Shown here piece after piece: positions 12,217-23,078 of a stretch of DNA of 64,000 bases. Under the pieces are notes generated by a model. That model ran no database searches. It was not told the origin of the DNA and saw only the letters and a program-made list of their open reading frames with translations. Source of the DNA: Ailurus styani (Eukaryota > Chordata > Mammalia > Carnivora > Ailuridae); contig LNAC01000231.1 of assembly GCA_002007465.1 (NCBI GenBank), positions 1,586,843 to 1,650,842 of the forward strand. The letters run 5' to 3'. A program made the translations under genes and the position numbers. Within the stretch, counting starts at the first letter, position 1; each line of letters opens with the position of its first letter.

Positions 12217-12413
12217 TTTTTTTTTTAAGATTTTATGTATTTATTTGACAGACAGAGACACAACAAGAGAGGGAACACAAGCAGGGGGAGTGGGAGAGAG
12301 AGAAGCAGGCTTCCCGCCGATGAGGGAGCCCCACACGGGGCTCGATCCCAGGACCCCTGGGATCATGAGCTGAGCTGAAGGCAGATGCTTAACGACTGAG
12401 CCACCCTGGCACC
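12217..12413 (-). mobile_element. Can-SINE
   Basis: The T-run is followed by AAGATTTTATGTATTTATTTG and GAGAAGCAGGCTTCCCGCCGA, and the copy ends CTGAGCCACCCTGGCACCCC. An approximate target duplication ATCCTACTTTTTTT / ATTCCTACTTTTTTT flanks it. Confidence 0.95.
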
Positions 12414-12689
12414 CCATTCCTACTTTTTTTTAAGAAAAGGACTGGGTATGTCAAAACCAGTCCTGATTTTGAAGAACGAATGAAATATTGAGCGAATGAC
12501 TTTGATACTATTTTAAAATACTGTACAAAAATATTTGACACCGAACTTTATACTAGAATGTGGCTATAAACCCTCTCTTTTATTAAGAAGTGCCATCTGT
12601 TTCTTCTCTAAATTAAATTTAAAATGTTTTTCTCATCAGTAAAATATAATTGACTCTCAATCAACGTGGTATTCTAGCTCAGTCCTCTC

Positions 12690-13130
12690 CTTTATGCTTT
12701 AGATCTTTTAGGACAGTATCCCGCAGGGGTGCCCAAGAATGTATCTCTCAGTCTCACCATGTTTAAAAGGAGTTGTATCATTGGCTGTCAAGGATGCTTC
12801 ATTATAATCCTTCCTAGTTCCAGTTACCCAACTGATTCCTCCTCTTTCCTTTTTTACACCAAATCTTGTACGGTCTCTTTAAAATCTCAAACACCTATCT
12901 ATACCTCCCACCTGTTCCAAATGCTGCCTTAGTTAAGACCCTCAGAATAGCTTTCTTGGACTATTGCAGGAGTCTTCTTATCTGGTCTCCTGCCTTGGCT
13001 GCACAAATGACCTCTAATCAATCCATGTTTCACTGCGCTCTCAAAGTGAGTTATCTGAAACAAAAATCTGATCATGTGAGCCCTGTCTGAAATGTTCACG
13101 GCTTCCCAATTGGCCAACAGAATACAGCCT
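12690..13130 (+). repeat. L2 LINE fragment
   Basis: The phrase TTGGACTATTGCAGGAGTCTT, then TATCTGGTCTCCTGCCTTGG, AATCTGATCATGTGAGCCC and CGGCTTCCCAATTGGC follow the L2 order ('ctactgcaatagcctcctaactggtctcc', 'aaatcagatcatgtcactcc', 'ggcttcccat'). Open frames here (12729-12932, 12866-13090) are incidental. Confidence 0.75.
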
Positions 13131-13149
13131 TGCCTCTTAAACGGTTTCT

Positions 13150-13378
13150 ATGTATAAGACACTCTTTAAATATATTATCTTGTATAATCCTCCAAGCAAG
13201 TAAGTGAGGTGCTCACTACCTCTTATTATCTCCATTTTTTCAAATGAGGAAACAGACACAGAGAAATTAAGTGCCTGGCCCAGGCTCACAGTAGCCGATA
13301 AATGACAGGGCTGGGATTAGGCCCAGACAGCCTGATGCTAGATCCCCTGTTTGTACAAAAGCACTGTGCTATGATGCT
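13150..13378 (-). repeat. MIR element, nearly full length
   Basis: The plus strand reads as the MIR complement: TATTATCTTGTATAATCCTCC, TTATCTCCATTTTTTCAAATG, AGGAAACAGACACAGAGAAA, GCCCAGGCTCACAGTAGC, CAGGGCTGGGATTAGGCCCAG, then AGCACTGTGCTATGATGC. Confidence 0.85.
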
Positions 13379-14322
13379 TCTAACTTAGCTTCCCATAAAG
13401 GGAAGGTTTGAAATTCAAAGTGAACAGAGAGGATGTACTCATTTTATATTATCACATACCCACTTTCTGTAAAGGAGGTTGTTTTAAATTTTACGGTATG
13501 AAATGAATGTTGAAAGGCAGTGGACGGTTCTTGGACTGAGAGGTGGTATGTCAAAATTACTAATGGCTCTTAAACTATTAGTGCATTGTATGGCTTCAGT
13601 TTTAGTTGAGTCATTTTTAAATGTTTTTGCAACACTTGGCCATGATCTTTTCCTTTTAGCAGTGTCTTTTCTTGCCGTTTTGTCATTGACAAGTTTGGGG
13701 CATCCATTTTGCTCCAGAGAAAAATATAATGACACTGAGCCTTTGGTATGAGGCTATTTCACTTCTTCTGCCTGAGGCAATCATGAGTTTTCAGTTGTTG
13801 TAGAAGTTGAGAAAACTTTAAAATTTTTATGGATGGAGCCATCGAAAGCTTTCTGTCTGAAAGTTAAGTTTCATTTGAGAAAAGGAACATGTAAATCCAA
13901 ATACACAGCCTCCTTTTGCCGACTCTCTGCCATTCTTTCAATCCACAGTTAATAAACTGAGCATTTATCCTATTTTCTGATATCACTCATTTTCCCTCTA
14001 GTGTCAGATAAGTTAGAAAGATCACTTTTTCTGTTGAAAAATGAATTCTTGGTCACAGTTCAAACTTTTGTGAGTGACTTAAAACAGGTAAATTTCTAAG
14101 TGCACCTTCCATGGATCTATTTGGTGATGACCATCCCGCCTCCTCCCTCCCCCCCAAGTCACCTCTCCTTTAAATAAACATTCACGTTCCACCCACAACA
14201 TGACTTTCAGGTTTTTTACCTTTATGACCCCACTTTGAATTAGAAGAGCCAAGTATTTAAGTTGGTCTAGTTTTGTGTCCTAGAAAAGTCATAGTTTTAT
14301 GGCAATTATCTTAGTTACTGGT

Positions 14323-14905
14323 CCCTTTTAGGGGCTGAATTGTGTCCTCTTCCACATTCACGTGTTTGAAGTCCTTACTCCCAGTACACTGGAGTGTGAC
14401 TGCATTCAGAGATAGGGCCTTTGAAGAGGTTCTTAAAGAAAATAGGTCATATGGTGGGCCCTAATCCTATATGACTGGAGTCCTTATTAGAAGAGATTAG
14501 GGCACAGACATTTACAGAGAGGAGGAGGCCACCTGCAAGTGAAGGAGAGAGGCCACAGAAGAAACCAAACCTACTGACACCTTGATCTTAGACTTCTGGC
14601 TTCCAGAATTGTTTTTTTTTTTTTTTTTTTTAAGATTTTATTTATTTATTTGACAGAGAGAGAGATCACAAGTAGGCAGAGAGGCAGGCAGAGAGAGAGG
14701 AGGAAGCAGGCTCCCTGCTGAGCAGAGAGCCTGATGCGGGCCTCGATCCCAGGACCCTGAGATCATGACCTGAGCCGAAGGCAGAGGCTTTAACCCACTG
14801 AGCCACCCAGGCGCCCCAGAATTGTGAGAAAATAAATTTCAGTTGTTACAGTCATCCAGTCTGCGTTCTTTTGTTATGACAGCCTTAGCAAACTAATATA
14901 GTCTG
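14323..14905 (+). mobile_element. ERVL-MaLR (MLT1-type) LTR split by a SINE
   Basis: Starts near GGGGCTGAATTGTGTCCTC with GTTTGAAGTCCTTACTCCCAG, continues GGTGGGCCCTAATCCTATATG and GACACCTTGATCTTAGACTTC, and ends TTGTTATGACAGCCTTAGCAAACTAATA. This is the order of an MLT1-type solo LTR. A Can-SINE at 14613-14815 interrupts it. No retroviral coding sequence accompanies it. Confidence 0.8.
14613..14815 (-). mobile_element. Can-SINE, young, inside MaLR LTR
   Basis: Near-consensus reverse complement (AGGAAGCAGGCTCCCTGCTG, GCCTCGATCCCAGGACCC, CCACTGAGCCACCCAGGCGC) with a perfect target duplication CCAGAATTGT at 14603-14612 and 14816-14825. Confidence 0.97.
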
Positions 14906-15044
14906 TAAACTTTATGCCTGAAGTGCTCAAGCCTGAGATAGTGATTATTGAACCATGATTTGTGGCCCTGGTAAATTAAATAGAAAGGGATGATTTATGG
15001 GCAGACTCAAAATTGATATTATCCAAAACTTTTTAGGTTTTTAA

Positions 15045-15162
15045 AAAATTTTTTTTAAAGATTTTATTCTCAAGTAATCTCTATACCCAACATGGGGCTC
15101 AAATTCACAATCCAGAGATCAAGAGTCACTTGGTCCACTGATTGAGCCAGCTAGGTGCCCCC
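15045..15162 (-). mobile_element. Short Can-SINE variant
   Basis: AAAGATTTTATTCTCAAGTAATCTCTA is the complement of the short subfamily tail. It is followed by ACCCAACATGGGGCTCAAAT and ends TGAGCCAGCTAGGTGCCCC. It lacks the long CT-rich body, like the copy at 7329-7442. Confidence 0.85.
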
Positions 15163-15233
15163 ATGTTAGTTTTTGTGGGTGTTTCTTCTCTACTTTGTAC
15201 TCCAGAAGTGAGTGTTCATTTTAAAGTAAAAAC

Positions 15234-15441
15234 AATGGGGGCACCTGCATGGTTCAGTCGGTTAAGCCTCTGCCTTCGGCTCAGGTCATGATCCCAGGGT
15301 CCTGGGATTCAGCCCCATGTTGGGCTCCCTGCTCAAGAGGGAGTTTGCTTTATCTTCTCCCTCTACCTTCCCTCCCCCCAGTCATGCTCCCTCTCTCTCC
15401 CTCTCCCAAATAGATAAATAAAATCTTTAAAAGAAAAAAGA
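15234..15441 (+). mobile_element. Can-SINE
   Basis: Head GGGGCACCTGCATGGTTCAG, then GCCTTCGGCTCAGGTCATGA, a CT-rich tail and AATAGATAAATAAAATC. Target duplication TAAAGTAAAAAC at 15222-15233 and 15442-15453. Confidence 0.95.
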
Positions 15442-16277
15442 TAAAGTAAAAACTTTGGAAGTTTAAAAACATAGCTTTTGAGCATAAGTGGTAGCTTTAT
15501 AAGATAGGTTTTGTATGCTGATGTGCAAGAAATTCTGATTATTTGAGTCTTGAGAACATTTGCCTGAATTAGTGGTCTGTAGCCTGAGAGACTTTAGGAC
15601 CATGGAAGTTCAAGAGTTTTAAAAGAAATACTTGAGAAATCAGTAGCCATAGATGAATCATTTAGTATTTCTGAACATCTGATTTCTAATCACAAACTGA
15701 TACCATCTTGGATTCTGTGATACTACAAACAAATTAGGAAAATTTTCATTTTGGATTAATAATGGTAAACATTGATTTGGGAAAGAATCATCAATTGGTG
15801 CTAAATTGGGGAGAGGAGAAGTTTGATGGAGAGTGGAATATTTACATGATCTTAAAGCATCTCCCTATAGATTTGTTATTAATTGCAAGGACAAAAAATA
15901 ATACCTATATAATGGAGAAACAGAACATCAACATGATCATCATTAAAGAGGAGGGCCCTCTTTATGTTGAAGAACATAAAATCACTTTTGTAACGTTCTG
16001 ACAATAAACGCATTATCTGAATCTAATCATGAGGATAGACCCCAGTAGAGGACTATTCCAACAATAACAACAACAAAAATACCTGGCTTTTCTTCCTCAA
16101 AATGACAGTGTCATGAAAGACAAAGAAAGGCTGCGGAATTAGCCTGGATAAAAGGAGACTCTGAGAAGTGCCAGTTAAGTGCAATTCATGACCCTTGACT
16201 GAATCCTGGACTGGGAAATCTGATTAAAAAGGACATTCTTGAGACAATTGACAATGGAATATGGACTATGAATTTAT

Positions 16278-16489
16278 TGTGATCAGCATATTTTTTTCTG
16301 TAAAGGACCAAATAGTAAATTTTTTAGGCTTTGCAGGCCATCTTGGCTCTTGTGCAACAACTATCCAATTTTGCTGTTCACATTGTTGCCATGGACAATA
16401 CGAAAAGAATGGGCATGTGTTCCAGTAATATTTTATTCACAGAATCAGTTGGCAGTCCAGGGTTTGGCCCACAGGGTTGCTGAACCCTG
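16278..16489 (+). mobile_element. hAT-Charlie-type non-autonomous DNA transposon
   Basis: TTTTTCTGTAAAGGACCAAAT, then ATTTTTTAGGCTTTGCAGGCC, ATTTTATTCACAGAATCAG, GGTTTGGCCCACAGGG and a right end GTTGCTGAACCCTG. The order and the right terminus fit a Charlie-type element whose full inverted repeat resembles CAGGGGTCAGCAAAC. The left terminus is degraded. The exact subfamily is not assigned. Confidence 0.75.
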
Positions 16490-16837
16490 CCCTATATAAT
16501 CATATTGTGTCAATGTTTACGTTTTGAATTTGATAATAGTATCGAGGTTATGTAAGAGAATATTCTTGTAGTTTGGAAATATATACCATGGAAACACTGG
16601 AGGATTAAGGGCATGTTGTATGCCACCTACTATCAGACTGTTCAGGAAATATAAATAAGTTGTATGGAATTATATAGACTAAATGTATAGAGTTGTATAG
16701 AATAAATGTTAAACATATGGAAAGATAAAGAGAGAACAAATGTGACAGCATGGTGAAAATTGGTGAATTTGGTTAGTAAAGGATATACAGGAGTTCTTTG
16801 TATTCTTGCAACGTTTCTCTAAGTTTGAGATACTTTC

Positions 16838-17038
16838 TTTCTTTTTTTTTTAAGATTTTATTTCTTTATTTGACACACAGAGAGAGAGAGATCACAAGTA
16901 GGCAGAGAGGCAGAGAGAGAGGAGGAAGCAGGCTCCCTGCTGAGCAGAGAGCCCAATGCGGGCCTGGATCCCAGGACCCTGAGATCATGACCTGAGCCGA
17001 AAGCAGAGGCTTTAACCCACTGAGCCACCCAGGCGCCC
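16838..17038 (-). mobile_element. Can-SINE, young
   Basis: T-run, AAGATTTTATTTCTTTATTTG, AGGAAGCAGGCTCCCTGCTG and CTGAGCCACCCAGGCGCCC. Imperfect target duplication TGAGATACTTTC (16826-16837) and TGAGATTATTTC (17039-17050). Confidence 0.96.
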
Positions 17039-17369
17039 TGAGATTATTTCAAAATAAAAAGATAAAAGCAAATTAAAAGAGTTTCGTACACTAAAATGGG
17101 GAAGGAAGGAAGAAACAGAACTAATAGTCAACATACATGTGCACACACACCCACTTGCAGTGTTGGACCATCTGTGACATACCGAACCATGTGAATAAAC
17201 AGAAGCTACAAAACCAGGCTTCTGGGGGACTATTCAATTAAAAGGCAGAATTCATGAGGGAGATGAAAACGAAGAACAGAATTAGCAACAAAGGCTCAGC
17301 AGAATCTCATTTGGCCTTTGAGCTCTCTGAAGGACAAAGTCTTGGGAAGAAAGCAAAATGTGGAGGTAT

Positions 17370-17530
17370 TGATGCTTTTGCTCTGCCTTCCTTACCTTCC
17401 TCTCAATCCTTCCTCTCTCAATGGCCCCCTTCTCTCTTCCTCTTTTCCCTACTCCTTTTTTTTTTCTGTTGTTAGCCTTTTTAAAGTCTTCTCCTCCTTT
17501 CCCTCTGCTCTTTACTTCTGTCTCCTAAGA
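17370..17530. repeat. CT-rich low-complexity tract
   Basis: The plus strand is dominated by C and T (CTTCCTTACCTTCCTCTC and similar), without a regular unit. Frames through it (17254-17475, 17318-17533) are leucine/serine-rich artefacts of composition. Confidence 0.8.
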
Positions 17531-17809
17531 TAGGAAGTACATGGATTTGCTTCTGATATATTCTTACTAAACATCAACTGAGTTAAAATCAATGTAGAGA
17601 AACCATAATCGCACAACTATGTTCAGATCATTAGAAATCTAGCTCCAAAACTGCAACATGAAACATCCAGTGTTAACTCCACACATACTCACATATAGTT
17701 GCTAGACCTTTAGCTTATGATTAAAAATAGGAAAGAATGTGGTCCATTAGCTTGGTCCATTTCACAGCCAGGCCATTTTCTCCTTATTGATTAGCCTGAT
17801 TTGGGGGAG

Positions 17810-17860
17810 GGAGAGAGAGAGAGAGAGAGAATGTGTGTGTGTGTGTGTGTGCATGTGTGT
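17810..17860. repeat. Compound (GA)n(TG)n microsatellite
   Basis: About ten GA units are followed immediately by about fourteen TG units with one CA interruption. Confidence 0.96.
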
Positions 17861-18054
17861 TGGGAGGGTTTGTTTTTTTTTCTATTAAATGCATTTCTGA
17901 TTTCTGTTTTCATTTATTTGTAATTGTTTCCCTTAAGACATCTCTTCCCTCCAATAATATAGCCCCCATCACAGCTCTCTTGCCCCATTTACACCTTACC
18001 CCAAATTTCCTGACAGTTTTCTTTCTTTTTTTTTGCATGTAAAACAATGTTATT

Positions 18055-18285
18055 TTATTTTTAAAGGTGTGATGATGTAGTATACATTGTAAAATGATTA
18101 CCATGATCAAGTTAATTGACATACCCATCATCTCACTTAGTTACCATTTTTGCGTGTATGTGATGATGACAGTTAAAGTATACTCTCTTAGCACAGATTT
18201 TAAGTGTACATTGCAGTATTATTAATGGTAGTCACCATGTTTTATTTTAGATCTGTAGAACTTCACCTTATAATTGAAAATTTGT
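18055..18285 (-). mobile_element. L1M 3' UTR segment
   Basis: Same text as 1798-2010 in the same orientation: GTAAAATGATTACCATGATCAAG, TACCCATCATCTCACTTAG, TACTCTCTTAGCACAG, GCAGTATTATTAATGGTAGTC and AGATCTGTAGAACTTCACC. It directly abuts L1 ORF2 sequence in the opposite orientation starting about 18290, which fits a 5'-inverted insertion. Confidence 0.75.
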
Positions 18286-18751
18286 TGATAACCAGCAAAG
18301 AAATTGAATCAGTAATCAAAAACTCCCAACAAACAACAGTCCAGGACCAGATGACATCACAAGTGAATTCTACCAAACATATAAGGAAGTTAATACCTCT
18401 TTTTCTCAAATTATTCTAGAAAATTGAAAAGGAAGGAAAACTTTCAAATTCATTCTATGAGGCCAGCATTACCCTGACACCAAAGCCAGATAAAGACATT
18501 ACTAAAAAAAAAAAAAAGAGGACTACAGGTCAATGTCCCTGATGAATATAGATGCAAAAAATCCTCAACAAAATACTAGCAAACTGAATCCAACAATACA
18601 TTAAAAGAATCATTGACCACAATCAAGTGGGATTTATTCCTGGGTTGCAAGGATAGTTCAGTATTTGCAAGTTAATCATCATAATACATCACATCGTAAG
18701 AGAAAGGATAAGAATCATACGATCATTTCAGTAGATGTAGAAAAAGCATTT

Positions 18752-18949
18752 TTTTTTTTAAAAGATTTTATTTATTTATTTCACAGAGGGAGAGAGATCA
18801 CAAGGAGGCAGAGAGGCAGGCAGAGAGAGGCGGGGGAAGCAGGCTCCCCGCTGAGCAGGGAGCCCGATGCGGGCCTCGATCCCAGGACCCTGAGATCATG
18901 ACCTGAGCTGAAAGCAGAGGCATTAACCCACTGAGCCACCCAGGCGCCC
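18752..18949 (-). mobile_element. Can-SINE inside L1 relic
   Basis: It splits L1 ORF2 and is bounded by a perfect 12-bp target duplication GAAAAAGCATTT (18740-18751 and 18950-18961). Diagnostic bases TTTCACAGAGGGAGAGAG and CACAAGGAGGCAG set it and 33445-33647 apart from the other young copies. Confidence 0.98.
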
Positions 18950-19583
18950 GAAAAAGCATTTCTTGATACAACATCCATTCATGATAAAAACTCTCAACAA
19001 AGCAGGTTTAGAGGGAACATACCTCAACATAATAAAGGCTATATATGAAAAACCCACAGCTAACATCATCCTCAATGGTCAAAAACTGAGAGCTTTTCCC
19101 CCTAAGAACAGGAACAAGACAAGGATGTCCACTCTCACCACTTTTATTCAACATACTACTGCAAGTCCTAGCCACAGCAATCAGACAACAAAAAGAAATC
19201 AAAGCATACAAATCAGTAAAGAAGTAAATCTTTCATTATTTGCAGACAACATACTATATATAGAAAACCTGAAAGACCACCAGAAAATTGCTAGAACTGA
19301 TAAATTCAGTAAAGTCATAGTATTCAAAATCAAAATACAGAAATCTGTTGCATTTCTATACACCAATAATGAAGCAACAGAAAGAGAAATTAAGGAATCA
19401 GTCCCATTTGCAATTGTATCAAAAATAATAAGATACCTAGGACCAAACCTAACCATATTGGCGAAAGATCTATACTCTGAAAACTAAAACACTGATGAAA
19501 GAAATTGAAGATAACACAAAGAAATGGAAAAACATCTTATGCTTATGGATTGGAAGAACAAATACTGTTAAAATGTCCATACT

Positions 19584-19778
19584 AGCGGTGCATGGGTGGC
19601 TTAGTAGTTAAGTGTCTGCCTTTGACTCAGGTCATGATCCCAGGGTCCTGGGATCAAGCCCAGCTTTGCGGTCCCTGCTTAGCGGAAGGCCTGCTTCTTC
19701 CTCTTCTCCCCCTGCTTGTGTTCCCTTTCTCACTGTCTCTCTCTGTCAAATAAATAAATAAAATCTTTTAAAAAAAAG
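19584..19778 (+). mobile_element. Can-SINE inside L1 relic
   Basis: GCGGTGCATGGGTGGCTTAG head, CTTCCTCTTCTCCCCCTGC body, AAATAAATAAATAAAATC tail. Target duplication GTCCATACT at 19575-19583 and 19779-19787. Confidence 0.96.
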
Positions 19779-19985
19779 TCCATACTACTCAAAGCAATCT
19801 ACATATTTAATGCAATCCCTATCAAAATGCCAACAGCATTTTTCTCAGAACTGATTAAGTAATTTTAAAATTTGTATGGAACTAAGACCCTGAATAGCCA
19901 AGCAGTTTTGAAAAAGAGAAGCAATGCTAGAGGCATCACAATTCTGGATTTCAACTTACATTACAAAGCCATAATAATCAAAACA

Positions 19986-20434
19986 AGGTATATATATACA
20001 ATGGAATACTATGCAGCTATCAAAAGAAACGAAATCTTGCCATTTGCAACGACGTGGATGGAACTGGAGGGTATTATGCTGAGCGAAATAAGTCAATCAG
20101 AGAAAGACAATTATCATATGATCTCTCTGATATGAGGAACTTGAGGGGCAGGGTGGGGGGTCGTGGGGGGTAGGGAGGGAAAAATAATGAAACAAGATGG
20201 GATGGGGAAGGACACAAACCATAAGAGACTCCTGATCTNNNNNNNNNNNNNNNNNNNNNNNNNNNNNNNNNNNNNNNNNNNNNNNNNNNNNNNNNNNNNN
20301 NNNNNNNNNNNNNNNNNNNNNNNNNNNNNNNNNNNNNNNNNNNNNNNNNNNNNNNNNNNNNNNNNNNNNNNNNNNNNNNNNNNNNNNNNNNNNNNNNNNN
20401 NNNNNNNAAAAAAAAAATAAAAACAAGTAGCTAG
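19986..20434 (+). mobile_element. Young carnivore L1 3' end inserted in the older L1, containing an assembly gap
   Basis: Starts 5'-truncated at ACAATGGAATACTATGCAGC, the end of ORF2, and runs into the G-rich 3' UTR. It enters 169 Ns and emerges in an A-rich tail at 20408-20434. An 11-bp target duplication TAATCAAAACA (19975-19985 and 20435-20445) brackets it, and the older L1 text is continuous when the insert is removed. Its sequence is nearly identical to 1-120, consistent with a recently active lineage. Confidence 0.92.
20239..20407. other. Assembly gap (169 N)
   Basis: The gap lies wholly within the 3' UTR of the young L1 insertion. The related minus-strand copy at 61041-61205 suggests about 165 bases of L1 3' UTR are missing, close to the N count. 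Confidence 0.98.
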
Positions 20435-20489
20435 TAATCAAAACAGTATGGTATTGGCACAAAAATAGACACACAGATCAATGGAACCT

Positions 20490-21729
20490 TTTCTGCTCAT
20501 TTTCCATAATATCTAGAATTCTCTTCTGATGTTTTGTTTTGTTTTTTTTCTATTTTCTATTCATTTTCTGCCCTCTGTCTGTTGAAAATCATTTTTTTTG
20601 TTCAGTAAAACTTTACACAACAGGTATGACAGTTATCAGAAAAGTGGATATCCTGCAAATACCTTTACTATTTGGCATACTTATGATAGTGAATGAGAAA
20701 ATGTGGCATATGTGTACCCTCTGAATTTTTTCACCTACTGGCCTTAACAGTCAGTTACTTGCATTAAATTTATTTAATGCCAGGAGAACATTGCTGTATA
20801 AAATTTGGTTTGAAATGATATCTTTCAGTAGTAGTTATTGAAAGCACTATCATGTATTCTAATGATATTTTGACTCTTCAACTTAAAGGACACTTAACAG
20901 CTTGTTATGTAATGTGACTTAACTTTCCTTGTTTGGCTTCTTTTCAGTTTGGTGACATACTCTCTTTTTTTTTTAAGAGGAAGAAATTCACTACGGTTAA
21001 ATGCAGTGAAAATGAATACTTTTTTTTTTGAGATGGTACATATTAAGTGATCTATCTGGGACTTGTAATCGTTTGCAGGGAGGTTTTTTTAGCTACTTAA
21101 AATGGAGATAATATTGTTTCATCTCTCAATAATGCTTTATTGAACCCCTAACAATTTGCGTGTTAAGAATTATTTAAAAGCAGAATTCTGCACTGTACTG
21201 ATTTTTTTTCTCATTGCCTTCTCTGAGGTAACAACAAAAAACCTGTAAGTAATTCCTAACTGAAACATTCCTTCACTTGAACTGGTCTTTTTGAAAGATG
21301 AGAGAAGTGCCATAGCAAAGCAAAGAAATTGTTAGGGACTTAAAGTGAAAAGCAGTTATTATGAATAATTTTGTGAACTTACATCAGATTTATTTTAACA
21401 TGACTACTTTTGTTAAAAAGCTCATTAGAGGTTAACAAAATGATTTCATAGAAAAAGCCAAAGTTCAGACAACTCTTTATAATTAGCATTTATGAGACAA
21501 GGGCACAAAGAACTTTAGAGCTCAAAGGAACCTTAACAAACTCCGTTATATTAAAAAGAAGGAAACTGTGACCTACAGAGAAGTAACTAATTGTTTTATT
21601 GAGGTCTGAAGTAAACTGAGTTTTTGTTTTTGTTTTTTAACTATAAGGTCTATAAAGTAAAATGGCTAATTTATTATTATGCTTAGAAATAACAGGATAT
21701 ATAAAATTTTTGTTCATTGCAAAGCATTT
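20490..21729. other. AT-rich unique sequence
   Basis: No element recognised. Several T-runs (20540-20548, 20968-20976, 21029-21037) occur without SINE bodies. Confidence 0.45.
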
Positions 21730-22195
21730 AGTGTATTAGTGTTCTGTGGCTGCTACAACAAATTGCAACAAAGGTAGTGGCTTAAAACAAGAGAAATTTA
21801 TTAACTTACATTTCTTGAGGTCAGAGGTCAGATGGGTTTCAGTAGGCTAAAATCAAAGGTGGGCTTCCTCTCAGGCTCTAGGTAAGGATTCATTTGCTTG
21901 CCTTTTGCAGGTTCAAGCCAAGCCAACCTTGCTTGGCTCACGGTTCCTTTCTTGATCTTTGCTATCTCTCAGGTTCTCCTCTTCTATTTCCTCCTAACAC
22001 AAATAGGACACCTAGTATTACACTGGATTTACCCAGGCAATCCAGGATAATCTCCCCATCTCAAAGTTTGATGAATGGTAACCTCAACTTCATCTGCAAA
22101 CTTCATTTCTTTTTGTCTCATAATCTAACATATTCACAGGTTCTAGGGATTAGGATATAGACACTTTGGGGAGGCTTTTATTTTGCCTATCACAA
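21730..22195 (-). mobile_element. ERVL-MaLR (MLT1-type) LTR
   Basis: The plus strand is the complement of an MLT1-type LTR: GTGTTCTGTGGCTGCTACAA, GTGGCTTAAAACAAGAGAAAT, TTCTTGAGGTCAGAGGTCAG, AGGCTCTAGGTAAGGATTC, then GGATAATCTCCCCATCTCAA. No internal retroviral region flanks it, so it is a solo LTR or LTR fragment. The open frame at 21894-22160 is incidental. Confidence 0.75.
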
Positions 22196-22199
22196 GTGC

Positions 22200-23060
22200 T
22201 AATATAAATACTTAGGTTAAAATAAAAATACGACTAGAAATACCTAAATGCTTATTTGTTTGGAGGCACAGATATGAATTTATTTGATTGTTTAATGTTC
22301 CTGTTTCTTCCCCTATTCTCATCCCTTATGTTAGAACATCTTAAAGTTACTGTAGGGCATTAATAAATAACACCAGTATAAGAAATGGCTAGCATTTTAT
22401 TTTCCTGTATTTGAAGTGGCTTTCCAGGTCAGGATATAAATTATTTTGGAGGTATTTTCAAGTTATTAGAAGTTGAGCAAATCAGGAGTGTTCTCCTTGT
22501 GCACATTAGCTTATTAATTGGTAATGGCAACATTTCTTGGCATACACCTCCAAGAGAAACCTTTTGTTTCTTGATAGATGGCTTAATATATGCATTCTAG
22601 CTAGATAAAATAAGTGGAGGAAAGCAGTCATTTATAGTGGTCATTTCTATTTTTTACGAGGTTATATACTGGTCTGGTTGTATTAATCTTGCCATGGATA
22701 TTGTGATTTTATTTTTTACAGATACGAAAAGTACATTTATCATTTCTATCAACAAACTACCTTGTTTCAAAGCTGTGAGATTTATTTATCAAAGGGAACT
22801 TTTGTGAGAAAGGAATTTGCACTGTATTGGTTGAATCAGATATAGTAGACTTTTTTGTTTTGTAAAGGTGTTTAATATGTATATTGAATTTCCCCAGCCT
22901 GAGGCACTGTTTCTGTTTGGTACAGAGATTTTAGAAAATCTGATTTTAGAAATTTCTGATTGCATTAGAAACATTGCAAATTTTCAAAGGGCTGGAGGAA
23001 TCTCTGATTAAAGGAAAGTTCCAAATAATAGGTAAAAGATAATTGAGAGAAAATAGAACA
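22200..23060. other. Unique AT-rich sequence
   Basis: No repeat family or gene signature recognised. Confidence 0.45.
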
Positions 23061-23078
23061 GAGCTAGTAACAGTCTTG

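Larger units (their letters stand above)
18290..20489 (+). pseudogene. L1 ORF2 (reverse transcriptase) relic, interrupted three times
   Basis: The fragment runs from the RT region (AACTCCCAACAAACAACAGTCC, GATGACATCACAAGTGAATTC) through 18751. It resumes at 18962-19583 and 19788-19985, and ends with GTATGGTATTGGCACAAAAATAG at 20446-20489. The largest surviving frame (18963-19487) covers the fingers-palm part. The catalytic FADD signature reads FADN with the following methionine missing, so the polymerase centre is broken. Frameshifts and an A-run at 18505-18518 add further damage. L1 proteins copy their own RNA; this one is dead and lacks ORF1, endonuclease and its own 3' end on this strand. 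Confidence 0.9.

Noticed and set aside
15762..16001. 79-codon plus-strand frame rich in Ile/Asn/Lys
   Set aside because: Composition simply mirrors AT-rich DNA; no family recognised.
18963..19487. 174-codon plus-strand frame as a host gene
   Set aside because: It is L1 reverse-transcriptase text with a broken active site and lies inside a nested transposon stack.
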